A stretch of 64,000 bases of DNA. Source: Haliclystus octoradiatus (Eukaryota > Cnidaria > Staurozoa > Stauromedusae > Haliclystidae). A program made the translations under genes and the position numbers. Location of the stretch: positions 25,545,037 through 25,609,036 of the forward strand of contig OU744447.1 in the NCBI GenBank assembly GCA_916610825.1, in the 5' to 3' direction. Below are positions 33,925 to 47,155 of this stretch, piece after piece (positions within the stretch are counted from its first letter, which is position 1; each line of letters opens with the position of its first letter). A model generated the notes under the pieces. That model searched no databases, was not told the origin of the DNA, and worked only from the letters and a program-made list of their open reading frames with translations.

Positions 33925-36650
33925 ACACTAATTGCTAGTTCTATAAGTTACCAAGGAGTTACTTAGCAAATCAGTTGCTGCGTTAAAGATCTGCCTACAT
34001 TAGATGAAACTAGTAGAACAGTAGGTTATATCTACTAGATTTCCGATTTACAGAGAGTCTTCGAGCTTGCAGTTAGTACAATAGATCAATAAATAAGTTA
34101 TTTATCAACGAACTGGTTTTGAAAGTTACAAGAGCAATAGAGGTGGACATCGTACGGGGTTTCAACGCTTAGAGAAATGTGTACGTACCACGAAAATCAA
34201 TTCTCTTGCTACTAGCGTCAGCCGTCATATGAATTGAGAACGAAAGACAGAGTTGAAAACTACAACTGAAATACAACTGAACTCGACTGATTCAAAATTT
34301 CATGTTGGTGTTTACTTGATACAAGAATATTGGGGATTGAAAGAATGGGAAGAGATTTGTTAGCATTGAAAATCTTAGTCATCATCACTGAAACAAAATG
34401 AAATTAAAACACAAGGTGAATTCGTTTTTCAATACGGATACTTTGATCATTGACTCCAAATTATGTTTGTAAACACGTAGGCTTCGTCTAAAAATAGTTA
34501 GTTGCATACCTATGTATCTTTCATATTGCATTGTTTTTATGTAGTATTTTTGAACGTAAATTGTAAAATTTAGAATCATATGAATTTTATTAGTGTTGAT
34601 TTGAAAGTACATTTTATCCAAGTTGTTTTATTTGCGTCAAACTTCTCAGACAGATAATCGGACTGTGACTCTCGTTCCGCTATTTATTTGTTGGCTATCT
34701 ATAGCCATAGAGTTTGTGCGTTTAGACAAGTAAGAATTGAGATTTGTCCAAAACTGGAATTGATAAACTAGACTATTTTCTCGAGCTTTCTGTCGTGTCT
34801 TTCCGTAGCAACAGCCACGAGGACTATCCTCTGATGTGGGCGCTGACGTCACTTTCCAAAGGATTAGCCTCGTTTCTTGTAATCAAAACAACAAAACAAA
34901 GCAAAGGATGATTGTCCTTCGAAACTCTTTAAGCTCACCTTTCTACATATTAATTCTTTGCAATCATTCGTCTGTCTAATACTTGCTGAAATGGAAAGGC
35001 TCGTGACCTATTATTAGCTTCCTTTGAATGAAATAATAAGATCACCAAACCAATCATAACACTAGCTCCCAGTCCTTTTCCATCATAAAATGGTTGCTGA
35101 CAAAGGGTTTTGCACGATATTCTAGTAGACGTTTTCAGTTATTGATTATACAGTGTATTGGCACCATTTTAAGCCTATTTGTGTCCTTGTCACATTTCAC
35201 ATGAATAAAGACCTTTTTATTGCCTGATTCTGACATTGCTGGCAAAGGGTTGGCACGAATATTTTAGCTGGCAAATATATTAATAGAATGAGTCTAATAG
35301 GAACGTCATTTCCACGTTCAAGTTTTGCTTGAACATCTCTACGTGATCAAACATGGATTTTGACACCCTTAAATAAGTCCCGAATTGGCACTTTGGCACA
35401 GATGCTATTTTCCAGCAATCACGTTTCGGACGACATACAATGAGAATTCCCTTACATTTCAAGGGTCAATTGCTTTTACGCTCTTCGTATGATTAAAGTT
35501 GTCTTGCTGTATCTCTAAGAGCGTCATTTTCCTTTCATGCGTTCTGTATGTTTAAAAAACAAAATAACGATGCCTAGGTATTTTCGTAAAATGAACATGT
35601 GGCAAAATAAGTGCATGGTAGAATAACGGTATTAAAATATCAATAAGATCTCTGTCATTTCTTATCGAATTGAAATCAAACTTGGAACAGTCGAATGCTT
35701 TAGCTATCTTAAACTAATAATCACTGATTAATTTGAAAGAGGTTTTGTTTTCCGTGTATTTCCTCCCAGTTCCTCTTGTGTACAATGAGAATAAGGTAGG
35801 AAGTCAGTCTTGAATTTATCTCAAACATCAAGTGAGTTCCATATATGTACACAACGAATACATAACGTGTGATGGTATATATGCAACGGCTCAGGCGAAG
35901 AACGGTGGCGCAGTCAATTGATGCATGTCTGCCATGAAATCTGTTGAAAATGACCGTCTGTGTCGTAGCTAAGATTAGTAAAGAGCATTTACAATCTTTA
36001 CTCTTAGTGATAAAATATGCACTTTTCTAGAAATAGAACAATGGCACAGACTACCATTCGGTATATGGCTCAATTACTACTATTTACCTAGGCAGACTTT
36101 TTCGTCATATAGATTATCTAAAAAATATCAAAAGACAATCACGTACTTGATTTCTCTCCACTACCAGTACTTTGGTTGTCTCTCGTGATTGGCTAACAAA
36201 TTTATTTTGAAAGAAAACGGTTGTTTCGCAACTATCCAGGCTATTTTACAGACTGAATAATTGAGGTGAAGGTGGATTAAAACATTGGCAACGAAAGAGC
36301 CGAAAGCATTTATTTCGTTCGAAATCGATTTTAAATTACAAGATAAAGATTGAATTCACTATTGAATGAGAAGAAGATGCTAATGTAGGTTGCCTTTCAG
36401 TTGCATTTATTTCTGTACTTACGCTTCATGCAGCCGTTTTATAAAAGTTTAAGCTTACAAGTTAATTTAATCACTTCCTTGCTTGGCTAAGGTTATACAT
36501 AATTCCCATATAAGATACCTAGAATGTTAAGCCTGCTCATTTAACAAACCAGAGTGCAGAATAGCTTGTGTAACAAAGAAAGTGGAATTGCCTTTCTTTG
36601 AACAAGCGGAATATGCAGTCCAGTGCAAAATATAATATAATCGTTGTTAT
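33925..36650. repeat. Tandemly duplicated block, copy 2, downstream of the last exon
   Basis: Collinear with 19940-21955. A segment at about 34090-34920 has no partner in copy 1. No supported genes; the small frames (34385-34621, 34646-34852) were not recognised. Confidence 0.75.
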
Positions 36651-36652
36651 GA

Positions 36653-37017
36653 TTATTTTAAGCGAAATACAAGCTTATCTTCATTCCAGCATTGGTCACC
36701 ATAAATAACAATTAGGATACCTTCAGACGGCCACAAGAAACCACCATTTGGATGAACGCAACGGCCTGTAAAAATGGATCGCAGAGTTCCAAAATCGCTA
36801 TGCAGAAATCTAGTGATTGGAGATTCTTCACAGTAAGTTATGATGGTTAATGCGGAGCCTGAGTGATAACTTTTTGGAATTATGCATTTGTTGGTATCTG
36901 CCAAGTAGATTCTTTCGTTCCATATCTCAAAGATATCGTTGCATTTCGAAGTCAGTTTAAACACTCTTGTCATAATGTCATAACTAACACATTTTCCGGA
37001 AGAATGAACAAGCGTCC
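36653..37017 (-). CDS. Cys-rich lectin-like domain, last exon, gene copy 3
   Basis: An acceptor (TTTTTATCCAACAG) precedes 37017; after two bases the frame runs to TAA at 36655-36653. It is highly similar to the exon at 22317-21956, with the same three Cys-bearing repeats: GKCVSYD...SKCNDIFEIW, NKCIIPKS...YCEESP, and RCVHPNGG...QCWNEDKLVF. The paralogue has an Arg in the first repeat where this copy has Gly before KC. It probably belongs with the PAN exon at 44299-43979, about 7 kb upstream, with a short unseen exon between them because the phases do not match. The beta-trefoil reading is inference; no database family was confirmed. Confidence 0.75.
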
Positions 37018-37980
37018 CTGTTGGATAAAAAATAATTATAACTCGCAATTTTAGAAATATGGAAGACGAATTCTTGATAATTAAAGTTAAATTATAATTT
37101 TATTGCTTTAATTTGTTGTATCATCTTCCCTAAATAAAATATAATTCAGACCTGATTCTCTGTAATACAATCAACGTGTGCATGGTTGTGTAGGGCCCCT
37201 TTTCATGGCAGCAGATTGTGACATTCAGGAACTTTGACAATGTATGCTTTTCATTGGGCTAGCCAGTTTTCTATTCATAGTTTTATACTTTGTATTTGGG
37301 TGTCCAGTTAAACCGTCCTCAGTAACCAGATTACACCCGTCCGCGTTGTTACTGTACTGTTATTGATATAAAATTGATGTTCCAGTTGTTTTTTGAGTCT
37401 ATTTAAGTCTAGGGTTGGAGTTTATATATAAATCAAACATGTTGTGAATTGATCTAATGTTGTTTTAATTTAAAGATTTTAATGTTGTTCATATTGTTTA
37501 ATCAAGAATTCATGACGTTGTTTGAAAAGCATATTATACGATAGACAACAAGTAGCACGTATTGAGTCTATAAAAGTATAATTGAACTTACTCGTCAACA
37601 GACGAATTATAAACGAGGTTAGCATAGTATAAGATGCTACTACATGCCCTACAATAATCTTGAAATAATTACTACTATAATGTTATCACTACTGGTATTA
37701 ACTCTGTATAGAATCTACAGTGATTCCTTCGTCGCAGCAAAACTAGATTATCCTTAATACAAGACATAATTAGCTCAGACAATTATGCGAGATTTTATAT
37801 CTCTTTTTAAGATAGTTACGATCGGTGCCTACAAAGTGTGAAATACCTGAGAGAACAGATCTTGATTGTAGTAATTGTTCTCTAAATAAGACATAATGGC
37901 TATGCCATTTTTCAGATTTTGCTCTGTAACCTCATAGATCTATGCATAGCCTTTATCTATATTTATTGTTGTTTATCAAT
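37018..37980. repeat. Duplicated intronic block, copy 2
   Basis: Collinear with 22318-23640, and shorter by several deletions (for example nothing here matches about 22560-22930). No coding signal. Confidence 0.75.
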
Positions 37981-40900
37981 ATATCACTGCCTGTGTCGGA
38001 TTGGTTGGCAGAGGCTTTGTACACTCTTTCAGACTAGCTCAGGGCTTTAATGATCCATTCATCTTCAGTTGAGATTCTCCTGTCTTCTTCTCTCCTTGCA
38101 CCATGATAATGCTCTAATAGTTTCTGGTTTAGCCAATGCAATCGACCTGTCTCTTTCTTCCCCAGAAAGCTACACTGCCTTGGGTATGGCTGAGTGTTGC
38201 ACCCTGACAATATCGACAATAGCTAGTTGAGGAAGGGGGCTTGCATGGCAGTCATAATGTTTTTTAACTTTTACCTTTGATACTCAGTACGACGATCAGC
38301 TTCTTCAAGTCGTATTTGGATGAGGCGGCTGAAGGTTAACGGATGAGCTGGTATGCGTGAACGTAGTGGGCGACAAAAGAGGCAGGCCATGATGGCAGGA
38401 GTATCCAATGAGCCTTTGGGACTGGCTTTATTTAGTCATCAAACCTTTGATGGCTTTATCGCAGCTTCTGCGTGACTATCCGCTAGTGGCGGGTAACATG
38501 ATGATGGATCATTTTTGGTATTCCATTTTCTCGGGTATTCTCGGAAGCCCTTCCTTTGAAATAGGGGTAGCAATCTGGGGTTATGGGATTTGTCAGGACC
38601 ATCATACTCGACAATTTTAACAAAACAATTGACACCTGATCAGTATGCTCCTCCTCCATTCCATTCATACACTTCCCTCCATCATGAATAGTTAAAATGG
38701 TTGTCTCTGACCCATCAGATGACGTTAAAGAACTTAAGTATGAACCAATGATAATGCTCTATCTCACATTTCTGATAAAGTTTGCCCCCTCTGCACCCAT
38801 GGAGAAGAAATATTGTCTTGCTACCGTCCTGCTTGTACCTTCTGTTCTATTTTCGTTATTCTTTAAATCCTGGAAGCAGTCGCCGTCATCTAGCCTCCTT
38901 TTGATAACTTAATCCAAATTCACAATGGCGCTTAGCGAAGGATTAAATTATTGTTGGAAGTTGAAAACATTTTAAATGGTGATCTTTCTCAAGATAAACA
39001 TCTAATAAAATTGAAGTAGTTGGAAAACCAAGACGATTCTTTCACATATCGAGTTCAAGAACGTGTCCTTTGATATTCTTTGAATGTTGTAGAAGTTTGT
39101 GAATTTTCAGAGACAGTTGCAGTTTTCATCGTCAGAGTTAAACTCATCAAGTCAAAGGTCATCTTAAAGTTGCTGGAAACTTATCTTGTTATCATGATTT
39201 ACGAGGCACCATTGTCTAAACTCCGTAAATACTAAACAAGACAAATGTTCTTCTCTCTTCAGGGTATATTGATAGCTTTTACATTGTTTAAATTTTTATT
39301 TAATTTTCTTGCAAATTCTGATATTTAAATTGAATACATACTTGTTTTTCTTGGTTACAGCATTTTTGTCGCTGTAAATTTGGAATATCTAGGAGATAGA
39401 CTATACTTTTGTAGCTATTTGAAAGTCCGATTTGGTTAGGCAAAAATTATGCTACAAACATCCTAAGAAATTTCGAATTTCAAAAATTTTCCGGGGAAAC
39501 AGGCTTCGCCCCTCTTCCCAGGATTCTTGCACCCCTCAGATTTCGCCTTGATCTGCCTTCTGATTCTAGTGAGTGATTGTCCACCAGTAATTCCAAATGG
39601 GAATCCAGCAGATACACTTTATATATTTTTGCAGCCCAGATGAGAGTCAATAGCTCCATCTATGTCGCTCGATGAAGAGATTTTGTCGGACTGAGGAATC
39701 TTGTCCCACATTGCAACATTCTCCATTTGGCATCCACCTGCTGCTGCAACAATACAAATCCTAGTCCACATAACTGGTTAGCAACAGTTTCCAGACCAAG
39801 CGGTGCATCATGTTGGAATTTAGACAACTTCCTGGGACTTGTGATGTCCTTTCCATAGAAATACTTCATTACGCCAGTAAATGCTTGTAACGGCTGTCAA
39901 GAAGCTGTAAATTACGATGTAAATAGCTGAACCATCTGTATCAAAGATCAAGTCATCTTCTACTATTCTCAACACATTTGAAATTCTTACAATGGCCTCA
40001 TCACCGCGGTAGTTGTGTTCGTTTCCTGCACTGGAGAGTCCCATAGCATTGCGATACAACTTTTTCGGAATAAATGTAGTAAGAGGCCTTGAGTCTGTGG
40101 CCAGTGGTACTTGCCAATAGCCATGGCAGGCATCAAGCGTTTTGAAAATTTAATTCCTGGTGGTATTTTTGTTACCTCCTCTCTGGGTACTTTAGTAGAA
40201 TAACCTGGCCTTTTCACATGGTATGAGATCTACAATAATCCTCTGAACATTTCTCGAGAACAACAATATGGGATGCTGCCATTCTGGGGTCTAACCAAAT
40301 GGCACTGACTCTATAACACCTTTTGACTCTAGCTTTTGCAACTTATCTTTCACCTTCTAATTCTAATTAAGTGGCACACTGTATGTCTTGTAGCACTGGA
40401 CTGACTTTTCAGAAGGTAGAAGCTCTAATTTCATCTTTAATCCAGTCATTGATTTTGAACTTGCAACATCATTCCCATGAAATACATCAATGCAGTCAGA
40501 TAGAATCTGGTCCTCACTGGGGGAAGGGGTTCACCCTTATTTTAGGGTGTGGGATAGCGAACTTCATTGTGCATTGCTTCTGTTGCTTGAGACGCAGATA
40601 AACAGAATGGGTTCATCTTAATCGGAATATGAGGCCGCCCGTTAGTAGCAAGCCTAATGCAATGCAACCAGCCTAGCTCAGCAACGGGTCATTACAACAT
40701 TTCACCAGATGAACTGCTGCATCATACTTGCGATCACACCTAAGGATAATCAAACAGGCAATTCCATAGCTCATGCTCAGGTCATCTGCCCCCACAAGTT
40801 GATCAGTGTCTTTCACTTCCTCAAAGGTGCCGGTTCCTCCTAGCGATGCAAGTGATCCTCCACTCATTGCATCACAAAATGCACCAGATTCCAGCAACCA

Positions 40901-41760
40901 AGCAAAGCCATCTGTGCTTCTGAAGTTCGGTGGCGTTTGTGAGAGAACTTTCTCTTTACCTTGTGATTAGTACTACAGACAACGGGGGGAAATGATAAAT
41001 ACAGCCACAGTTTGCTTCCTTCATTGTCTTCTGATGTTTATTTGGGCAATACCTACGATAATGGCGTAATTTGTTACAATTAAAACAGTTTACATCTATC
41101 TCAGGACACGGGTTTGTTGCAACAGTGGACTTTCCAAACCACTACTACAGATATATTGCAGATAATACAGTATTATTACATCAGAGAATTTGATTTTCTG
41201 CTATGACTCTGGTAGTGCTTGTTGTTAGGGGCCGGCCTTTCTGAAAATGGGCTCTGTTCCTTTTGCTTGAGGCCTCATATATGGTTCACACCTGATATTA
41301 ATTCTCCCGTAGCAGTCTTCAAATGCTCTTATGTTTCCTTACTGGCCTCCATCGCCTGACATATACATAGGATTATTTCAAGAGTCAGCTCTGCAAATGG
41401 TACCCCTTATAGTTTTTGACGTGAAATACGGTCCTTGACCCCACAAATAAATTGATCACGCAAACGAGCAGCCTTCATTTTCATGCCATCGCGACATATC
41501 CTACCATATTGTGCACACAAACTGAAATCAGGGTATCCACTTGACTCAAAAAGCATTCAAAGCGCTGCCAAATAGTAATCCATTGCCTCCCAGATTTCTG
41601 GGTCCGATTTTAAAAGACTTGACGAACAAGGAGTGAATTTGATATGATCAAGCAACGCTGTTGTAGCAGATACAGCTTCATCAATACGAAGCACGCCATT
41701 ATCCCATATTTGCAAAAACTGATCGTGCAGGGCATTTTGATAAATTCCGTTGCTTACCCC
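37980..41760 (-). mobile_element. Ty3/gypsy retrotransposon relic, copy 2
   Basis: The minus strand shows a gag-like region at about 41640-41290. Polymerase fragments at 40220-39660 include SSAGNEHNYRGDEAIVRI, then DDLIFD, KYFYGKD and CGLGFVLLQQQ before QCGTRFLSPT. An integrase C-terminal remnant lies at 38219-38034. It is more complete in the reverse transcriptase/RNase H part than the copy at 23650-26160. All frames are interrupted. The middle (38300-39600) is mostly unreadable. Flanks are the same duplicated intronic blocks as in copy 1. Confidence 0.8.
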
Positions 41761-41909
41761 TTAGAGAGAAATCAACGTCTAACTGGGTTGGGTCCAGAGA
41801 ATCTCCAAAATACAATGTTCAAGGTTAATTTTGACGGAGAAAGAGTCACGCTATACAAAAATGCAAAAGTGATATGTACAGCCAATAAGCTATTCGTGGA
41901 ATATGATTA

Positions 41910-43900
41910 TGTTGTAGATTGTACATAGTATCCTACCTCTCTTTGGTTGTCCAATGTATAGCTAAAAGAAGAATATACGTAATGATCATTGGTATACAGA
42001 ACTATTACAATTGGGTGCTAACTGCTACATAGCTGCTTTATGTCTTGATGTAAATATTACATGATTAGCCGCAAGAGTGTGTTCAATACTTAACCTATTG
42101 CAAGGTAAAACTTTAATTGGTGGGACATGATCATAACATCAATCTCAATATTGATAGGATTCTGCTATCACAATTTTGCTTCGTAATACATAACCTGCAG
42201 TTATAGGTTATCAAGTCATGCAGAAATTTGATATAAAATGGATTTTAATACATCACTGACTAACTTTAATGCAGAAAGCATCATTTCCAATCATAGATTA
42301 ATGCAGACAGTCCAATGTAACCATTTTGTTGTACACTATATCTTATCCTGATACCTCTATGATTCCATATGTGTATTCGTCAGAGTAGAGCTAGTGTAAT
42401 CCAACCGTATTCTTATATAGACTGCTGCTTCCATTGAAAAAATTCATGGAAAACACGTAGCGTTAGCGACTATGGGCATCCATCATGGCTGACGTAAAAA
42501 AAGCGAAATTTCAAGCCGCGTTTGAGCAATTTTGGTTTCTAAATGAAACAGATTTCTCTCTGATAGAAAAGAGTTATTCATGACTTCCAATCTCAAGTTG
42601 CATCATTCATGAGTTAAATATCCATTTTATAATCGATCGTATTTTATGGAAAGTAGCATTTTTTTTTTTAATCTTTATATTTCCATCACTCTTGGAGTGA
42701 TTTTAAATTATTCGTAGATGTTTGAAAATAGTTGTGATCCTACGAATAAATCTTGCTTCGCTGGAAAAAAATCCTATTTAAACTATCTTTATATGACAGT
42801 GAGAGCATATTGTTCAGAATTTAGATTGCAAAAGAGTTGATTATAGGAACCGTCAATTTTGAAAATGTCGATGCTAAGATAGAACGCTAAAATAAGTCTT
42901 CCACGTCAGCTTTCTTTGTTCACCGTGTTGCATATTTTTTCACCTGTCTATGTAAGTCTATGATTCCAATACTCTATCCGGTCTGTTTTTTCTTCCGTTG
43001 GCGCCATAATTATCCGGTAAGACTTCTATCCGATATGTCGGAATCACTATCATCCCTATCTAAGGTGAGTATAAACCCGAGTAGGGTTTCAAATTGTCTT
43101 CATAGAATGCAGTTCATATCCAATACGCGCTTCTGCTTTTTCAAGCTTTGCATAACAGCTGTCACATTGTGAATTTAGCTGGTCATGGTAAAGCTTTTAT
43201 GATTACATGAAGCAATTAATAGCAATATAATACTAACTGCAGAAGCTTAGTTATAGTAGCCATGGTAGCATTTACGTGTGGAGATCTGCGTTTTTACTTT
43301 TATCGATCGAAAACGGTTGTAAAAAGGATTTGTTATTAAAATTATATAAAGTTTGTAAAGTGTTTTTAATAACGTTAGTAAACGAAATTAAACAGAATTA
43401 CCAAAATTTAACAAGAGCCAATCATCATATACAAGACACGGTATTTAATAAAAGATCTAGGAGACAAGATCAAATCACATAAAATAAATGTTTCATCGAA
43501 CATATGTAAACAATACATTTTTTCACACACGGAAATACGGACATATGGCTAACAGATCAAAGTTTCAATTGTTCTCTAAATTCCTTTAACATTCTAGGGA
43601 GAAGGGAAAATAAGATTTCCGACTTTTATAGATAAAATAATACCAAGAGTTAACGCTATACATTCAGTAAATGTCAATCACTTATCACAGATAACTTTTT
43701 TGTTTCTCATTTCATTTGTCATTCAATTTTCTTCAAAAGTCCACTAAAAATATGTTCTACCGAAACCTATACAGTTAGTAACTTTTTGTTTTTGCTCATA
43801 TTTCAAACAATTCAGAAGGTATACCAAAGAATACAACATTAAGGTTTTTTATGAAATTTCAGTTGTGAGGCAAACCCTTCGCTTGTAGGCCCCTGTACTA
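41910..43900. repeat. Duplicated block, copy 3 (intron of PAN gene copy 3)
   Basis: The segments 41920-42320 and 43140-43900 match 28690-29040 and 30460-31500, and also copy 1. The MITE at 42390-42975 lies inside. Confidence 0.75.
42390..42975 (-). mobile_element. MITE of the 'AGACTTACATAGACT' family
   Basis: Starts near TATAGACTGCTGCTTCC and ends with TCTATGTAAGTCTATGATT. The interior shares ATCATGGCTGACG, AAATTTCAAGCC and ATTTAGATTGCAAAAGAGTT with the other copies, in the opposite orientation to 18625 and 44838. Confidence 0.65.
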
Positions 43901-43978
43901 TGTGTCTGTGTCCTTTCTGCTCTGATTGAACTCGTGACTGTAGGCTATTTCATGATCTTCATTTATATAAAAACTTAC

Positions 43979-44299
43979 CGAAGTCTTCAATGCAGTAGCC
44001 GTATACCGTGGATAATAGATGACTTGCGTTCGGTTGTACATTTCGCATATGTTATTTGATTCCGTTGTCACTATAGCATAACAGTATGGAATACTGATGC
44101 AGTCGAGGAGGCAATAAAGATATTCCGTTGGGTATTTAATGTTAAATGATGTACCACGAAGATTGCTACGTGAATGTACTTTAAATTCTAAATCTTTACC
44201 GTATCCAGTAGCAGAGATTGATACTAAAAAGCATAGAGATACAAGTATAGTTTTCAGTACCATCGCCTTCCAATGATTTCCTTGATTAACCCTCTTCAT
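43979..44299 (-). CDS. PAN/Apple-like secreted protein, first exon, gene copy 3
   Basis: The exon encodes 107 residues from the ATG at 44299, aligned to the starts of the paralogues; in-frame ATGs further upstream at 44341, 44320 and 44314 exist. The N-terminus is a signal peptide (KAMVLKTILVSLCFLVSIS). The PAN-type part has YCLLDCISIPYCYAIVT, then NICEMYNRTQV. The exon ends in phase 0 at a GTAAGT donor. One codon is inserted near the start relative to the other copies. It probably continues to the exon at 37017-36653. Strong conservation of the Cys core with varied flanks suggests that all three copies were functional when they diverged. Confidence 0.8.
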
Positions 44300-44823
44300 C
44301 GCTAATAAAGACATCAACATATAATTAAAGCTGCATAACATATCTACCTGATGTCTGATGTGGGCTATACCAATAATCGATTTGTTGCTCAGAAGATTTC
44401 ACCAGTAAGCACCTGTCCGTGTGACTTGCAGGATGTCTGATTGATTATTATGTATATCATGTGACCTATTAATGGAACTATTGTACCCAAAATTAAATAA
44501 AAAATGCAGACTGCGGAAATTTCAAATTTGACTCAGAAAAACGACAAGAACATTTAAACAGTCAGCTATCACATATTCAATGTCCCTGGAATGGAACGAA
44601 AACTACTGGTTTATCTCAGCTGTCGGTATAAAGTTAAACTTTAAGAAAGAAAGAAACAAAAAAAAATAAAAAAAAATACATATACATCTATCACGCATTA
44701 TCACGCATTATCATTATTTAATAATCACTTAAAAAAATCTTGTGTCATGATTGGTTGATTTGTACCACGTGTTTAGCAGTTATGTCAAGACAACTCACGA
44801 AATTCCATGGCAACCACGAAAAG
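44300..44823. other. Upstream of PAN gene copy 3; no gene recognised
   Basis: The first 100 bases resemble the upstream flanks of the paralogous exons and may include promoter or 5' UTR. The rest is AT-rich with a TATCACGCAT short duplication near 44692. Nothing else seen. Confidence 0.5.
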
Positions 44824-44837
44824 CGTGCAGGTATAGG

Positions 44838-46305
44838 TCTATACCATAGACTTACATAGACTGCTGACGAAAATGTGCAACATGGGGAACAAAGATGGCT
44901 GACGCAAAGGCGAGATTTGTTCATAGGATCACAATTATTTTCAAATATTTATGAATAATTTAAAATCACACCGAGAGACAAGGAAATATAAAAAATAAAA
45001 ATGAAATACTATTTACCTTAAAATACGAATAAAAAATAGATATTTTAACTCATGTATGATGCAACTTGAAATTGGTAGTCATAAATAACTCTTTTATAAA
45101 AAAAAATCCTGTTTCATTTAGAAACAATAATTGCTCAAAAAGTGGTTTGAAATTTCGCGGTTTTCAAGCCTCTGTTTTGGTACTTTGCGGCAGCCAATAT
45201 GGATGTACATGGTCGCTATGTGTTTTTCATGGAGTTTGGCAATGGAATCAGCAGTCTATGTAGCCTCATTCAATAACGCAGACGCTCCGATGAGGGCCTA
45301 ATGAAATTCAGCTAGCAATGTAATGCGTTCAAAATGGCTCAGGACGAAAAAATCGTCCTGGCCAATCACAGAGCAGAACGCTCTGCGGCGGGCATAAACT
45401 CAATGATGATTGGCTCCTATACCTCAAGAAAACAAAGGAAGTTTTTTGCGTCAAGGGTTTCAAAATTTATGCTGTGCAAATAAACAACAAACTTCGATAC
45501 GGATAACGTGTTAAATTAATCTAATTTCAGTCTTCAAGCATTAACGAAAGAAAAATAGAAGAATATTTTGGATTGAATTCCACACACAAAATATAGAGCA
45601 ACATTTAAGAAGGAATTTCAAATTTAATATGGCAAATCATGGGTAAATCTTTACTGTTCAACAAGGCGAGATGTGAGGAATCTTTGATAGTATCCTTTTG
45701 TGGCTGCCGCGGTCAAAATCGAACGTGTATATACTTTATTTTATTCCAAAATAAAATCAATATCGAAACTCCACAATATTAACCACGAATGCACAATTAA
45801 AGATTATCTAATTTACGGACTTAACGGGCTGATGGATTATATATAAACTTTGATACTTGTGGCTGTCGCGACCAAACTCGCACAGCGTTTTTACATTTTC
45901 AAATAGATATCGAAAATCCACACTATTTATGCAGAAGCAGCACCAATAAAAATATCTGATTAATGGGATGGTAAATATAAACTAATTAGATACCATGCTT
46001 GTGGATGTTGTAACCAAATTTGCTCAGGGTGTGTATCTTTTTCCTTGAAAGATAAAATCATACTCACGATATTGAAAATCGAAATTTGAAACAAAAACTC
46101 AAAAAAGTGTCATACGATCGAATCCCACGTGATAAAATACCGCTTTGTGATTGGCTAGGACGATTTTTACTGCTTGGCAGCCATTATGAACGCATCAGTT
46201 TGCTAGCTGAATTTTATTAGGCCCTCACATGAGCGTCTGCGTGGAGTTGAGGGCCGTTATGGAATGAGGCTACAGTCTCTGTAAGTTTATGGTCTATACC
46301 CGCAC
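44838..46305 (+). mobile_element. MITE of the 'AGACTTACATAGACT' family, interrupted by a hAT-like MITE
   Basis: The left end has ATACCATAGACTTACATAGA and the right end, inverted, has TCTCTGTAAGTTTATGGTC. The left 400 bases match 18625-19215. The sequence is cut at 45252-45259, where the hAT-like MITE entered. Confidence 0.7.
45260..46272. mobile_element. hAT-like MITE 1 (about 1 kb)
   Basis: The ends are inverted: TAGCCTCATTC then ACGCAGACGCTC at the left, and GAATGAGGCTA at the right with GAGCGTCTGCGT inside. Both ends also carry AGGGCCTAAT and AATTCAGCTAGCAA. The flanks are CAGTCTAT (45252-45259) and CAGTCTCT (46273-46280), an 8-bp duplication with one change. Eight-base duplications point to the hAT superfamily. 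No transposase frame inside. Confidence 0.75.
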
Positions 46306-46327
46306 GTGTGCGGCTATAAACCTATAC

Positions 46328-47155
46328 CTAGCCTCATTCCATCACGGCGCTCATTTCCACGCGGCGCTCCAGTGAGGGCCTAATAAAATTTAAGGTTAAA
46401 AAGTGTGCCAGAAACCAAAAATATGGTGTGCCCAATCACAGCGCACCTTTGTATCACGTGAAGTTTTATCGAGCGCTGGTTGGTGAATAAAACACTAAAA
46501 ATGTAAACAAACTTGCTTGAATCATTTTCAAAGTTTATATTTCGATCGCTTATTCTGTCATATTGTCAATTTTTAATTATATATTTACGGAGAAATGGAA
46601 TTTTGAATCAGAGTAATGCTGTATGTTAAAGAATTGATATTTAATTTTGAATATTTCTTTGATTTTGATTATTTAAATCATGATTCAAAACGACGGAAGT
46701 GCTTACAATTTTCCAACGATGGCGATCGCTCCGTCAAAACATGATGTTTTCTCTTTTTCTTTTGTATTCTATTTCTTGGCCCACGAAAGGCCTTCATAAT
46801 GTTCATACAGTCATTCGAGAAAATGTAATCTATTATTTATAATTCTGTTGCTCCAATTTGATCCAAAATAATACCGTAAACTTGACGTTTTTAGTTTTCT
46901 TCGACATTTCGTTTACAAATTGTTGAAATTCAAAATAGCTGAATTCAGCAAATTTCAATTTCAGTTCACACCTCGTTGTATTGTTCTTCGATGGGCCGAC
47001 CAACCACCACCTGGCTGAAACTCACATGACACCAAGGTGCGCTGTGATTGAGCACACCATATTTTTAATTTCTGGCACAATTTTTAAACTTAAATTTTAT
47101 TAGGCCTTCACTGGAGCGCCGCGCGGAAATGAGGGCCGCGGTGGAATGAGGCTAG
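46328..47155. mobile_element. hAT-like MITE 2 (828 bp), with exact 8-bp duplication
   Basis: It starts CTAGCCTCATTCC and ends GGAATGAGGCTAG, with long inverted ends sharing GGAGCGCCG/CGGCGCTCC and AGGCCTAATAAAATTTAA-type words. ACCTATAC lies on both sides (46320-46327 and 47156-47163). It is related to MITE 1 in the outer 40 bases but differs inside. Confidence 0.8.
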
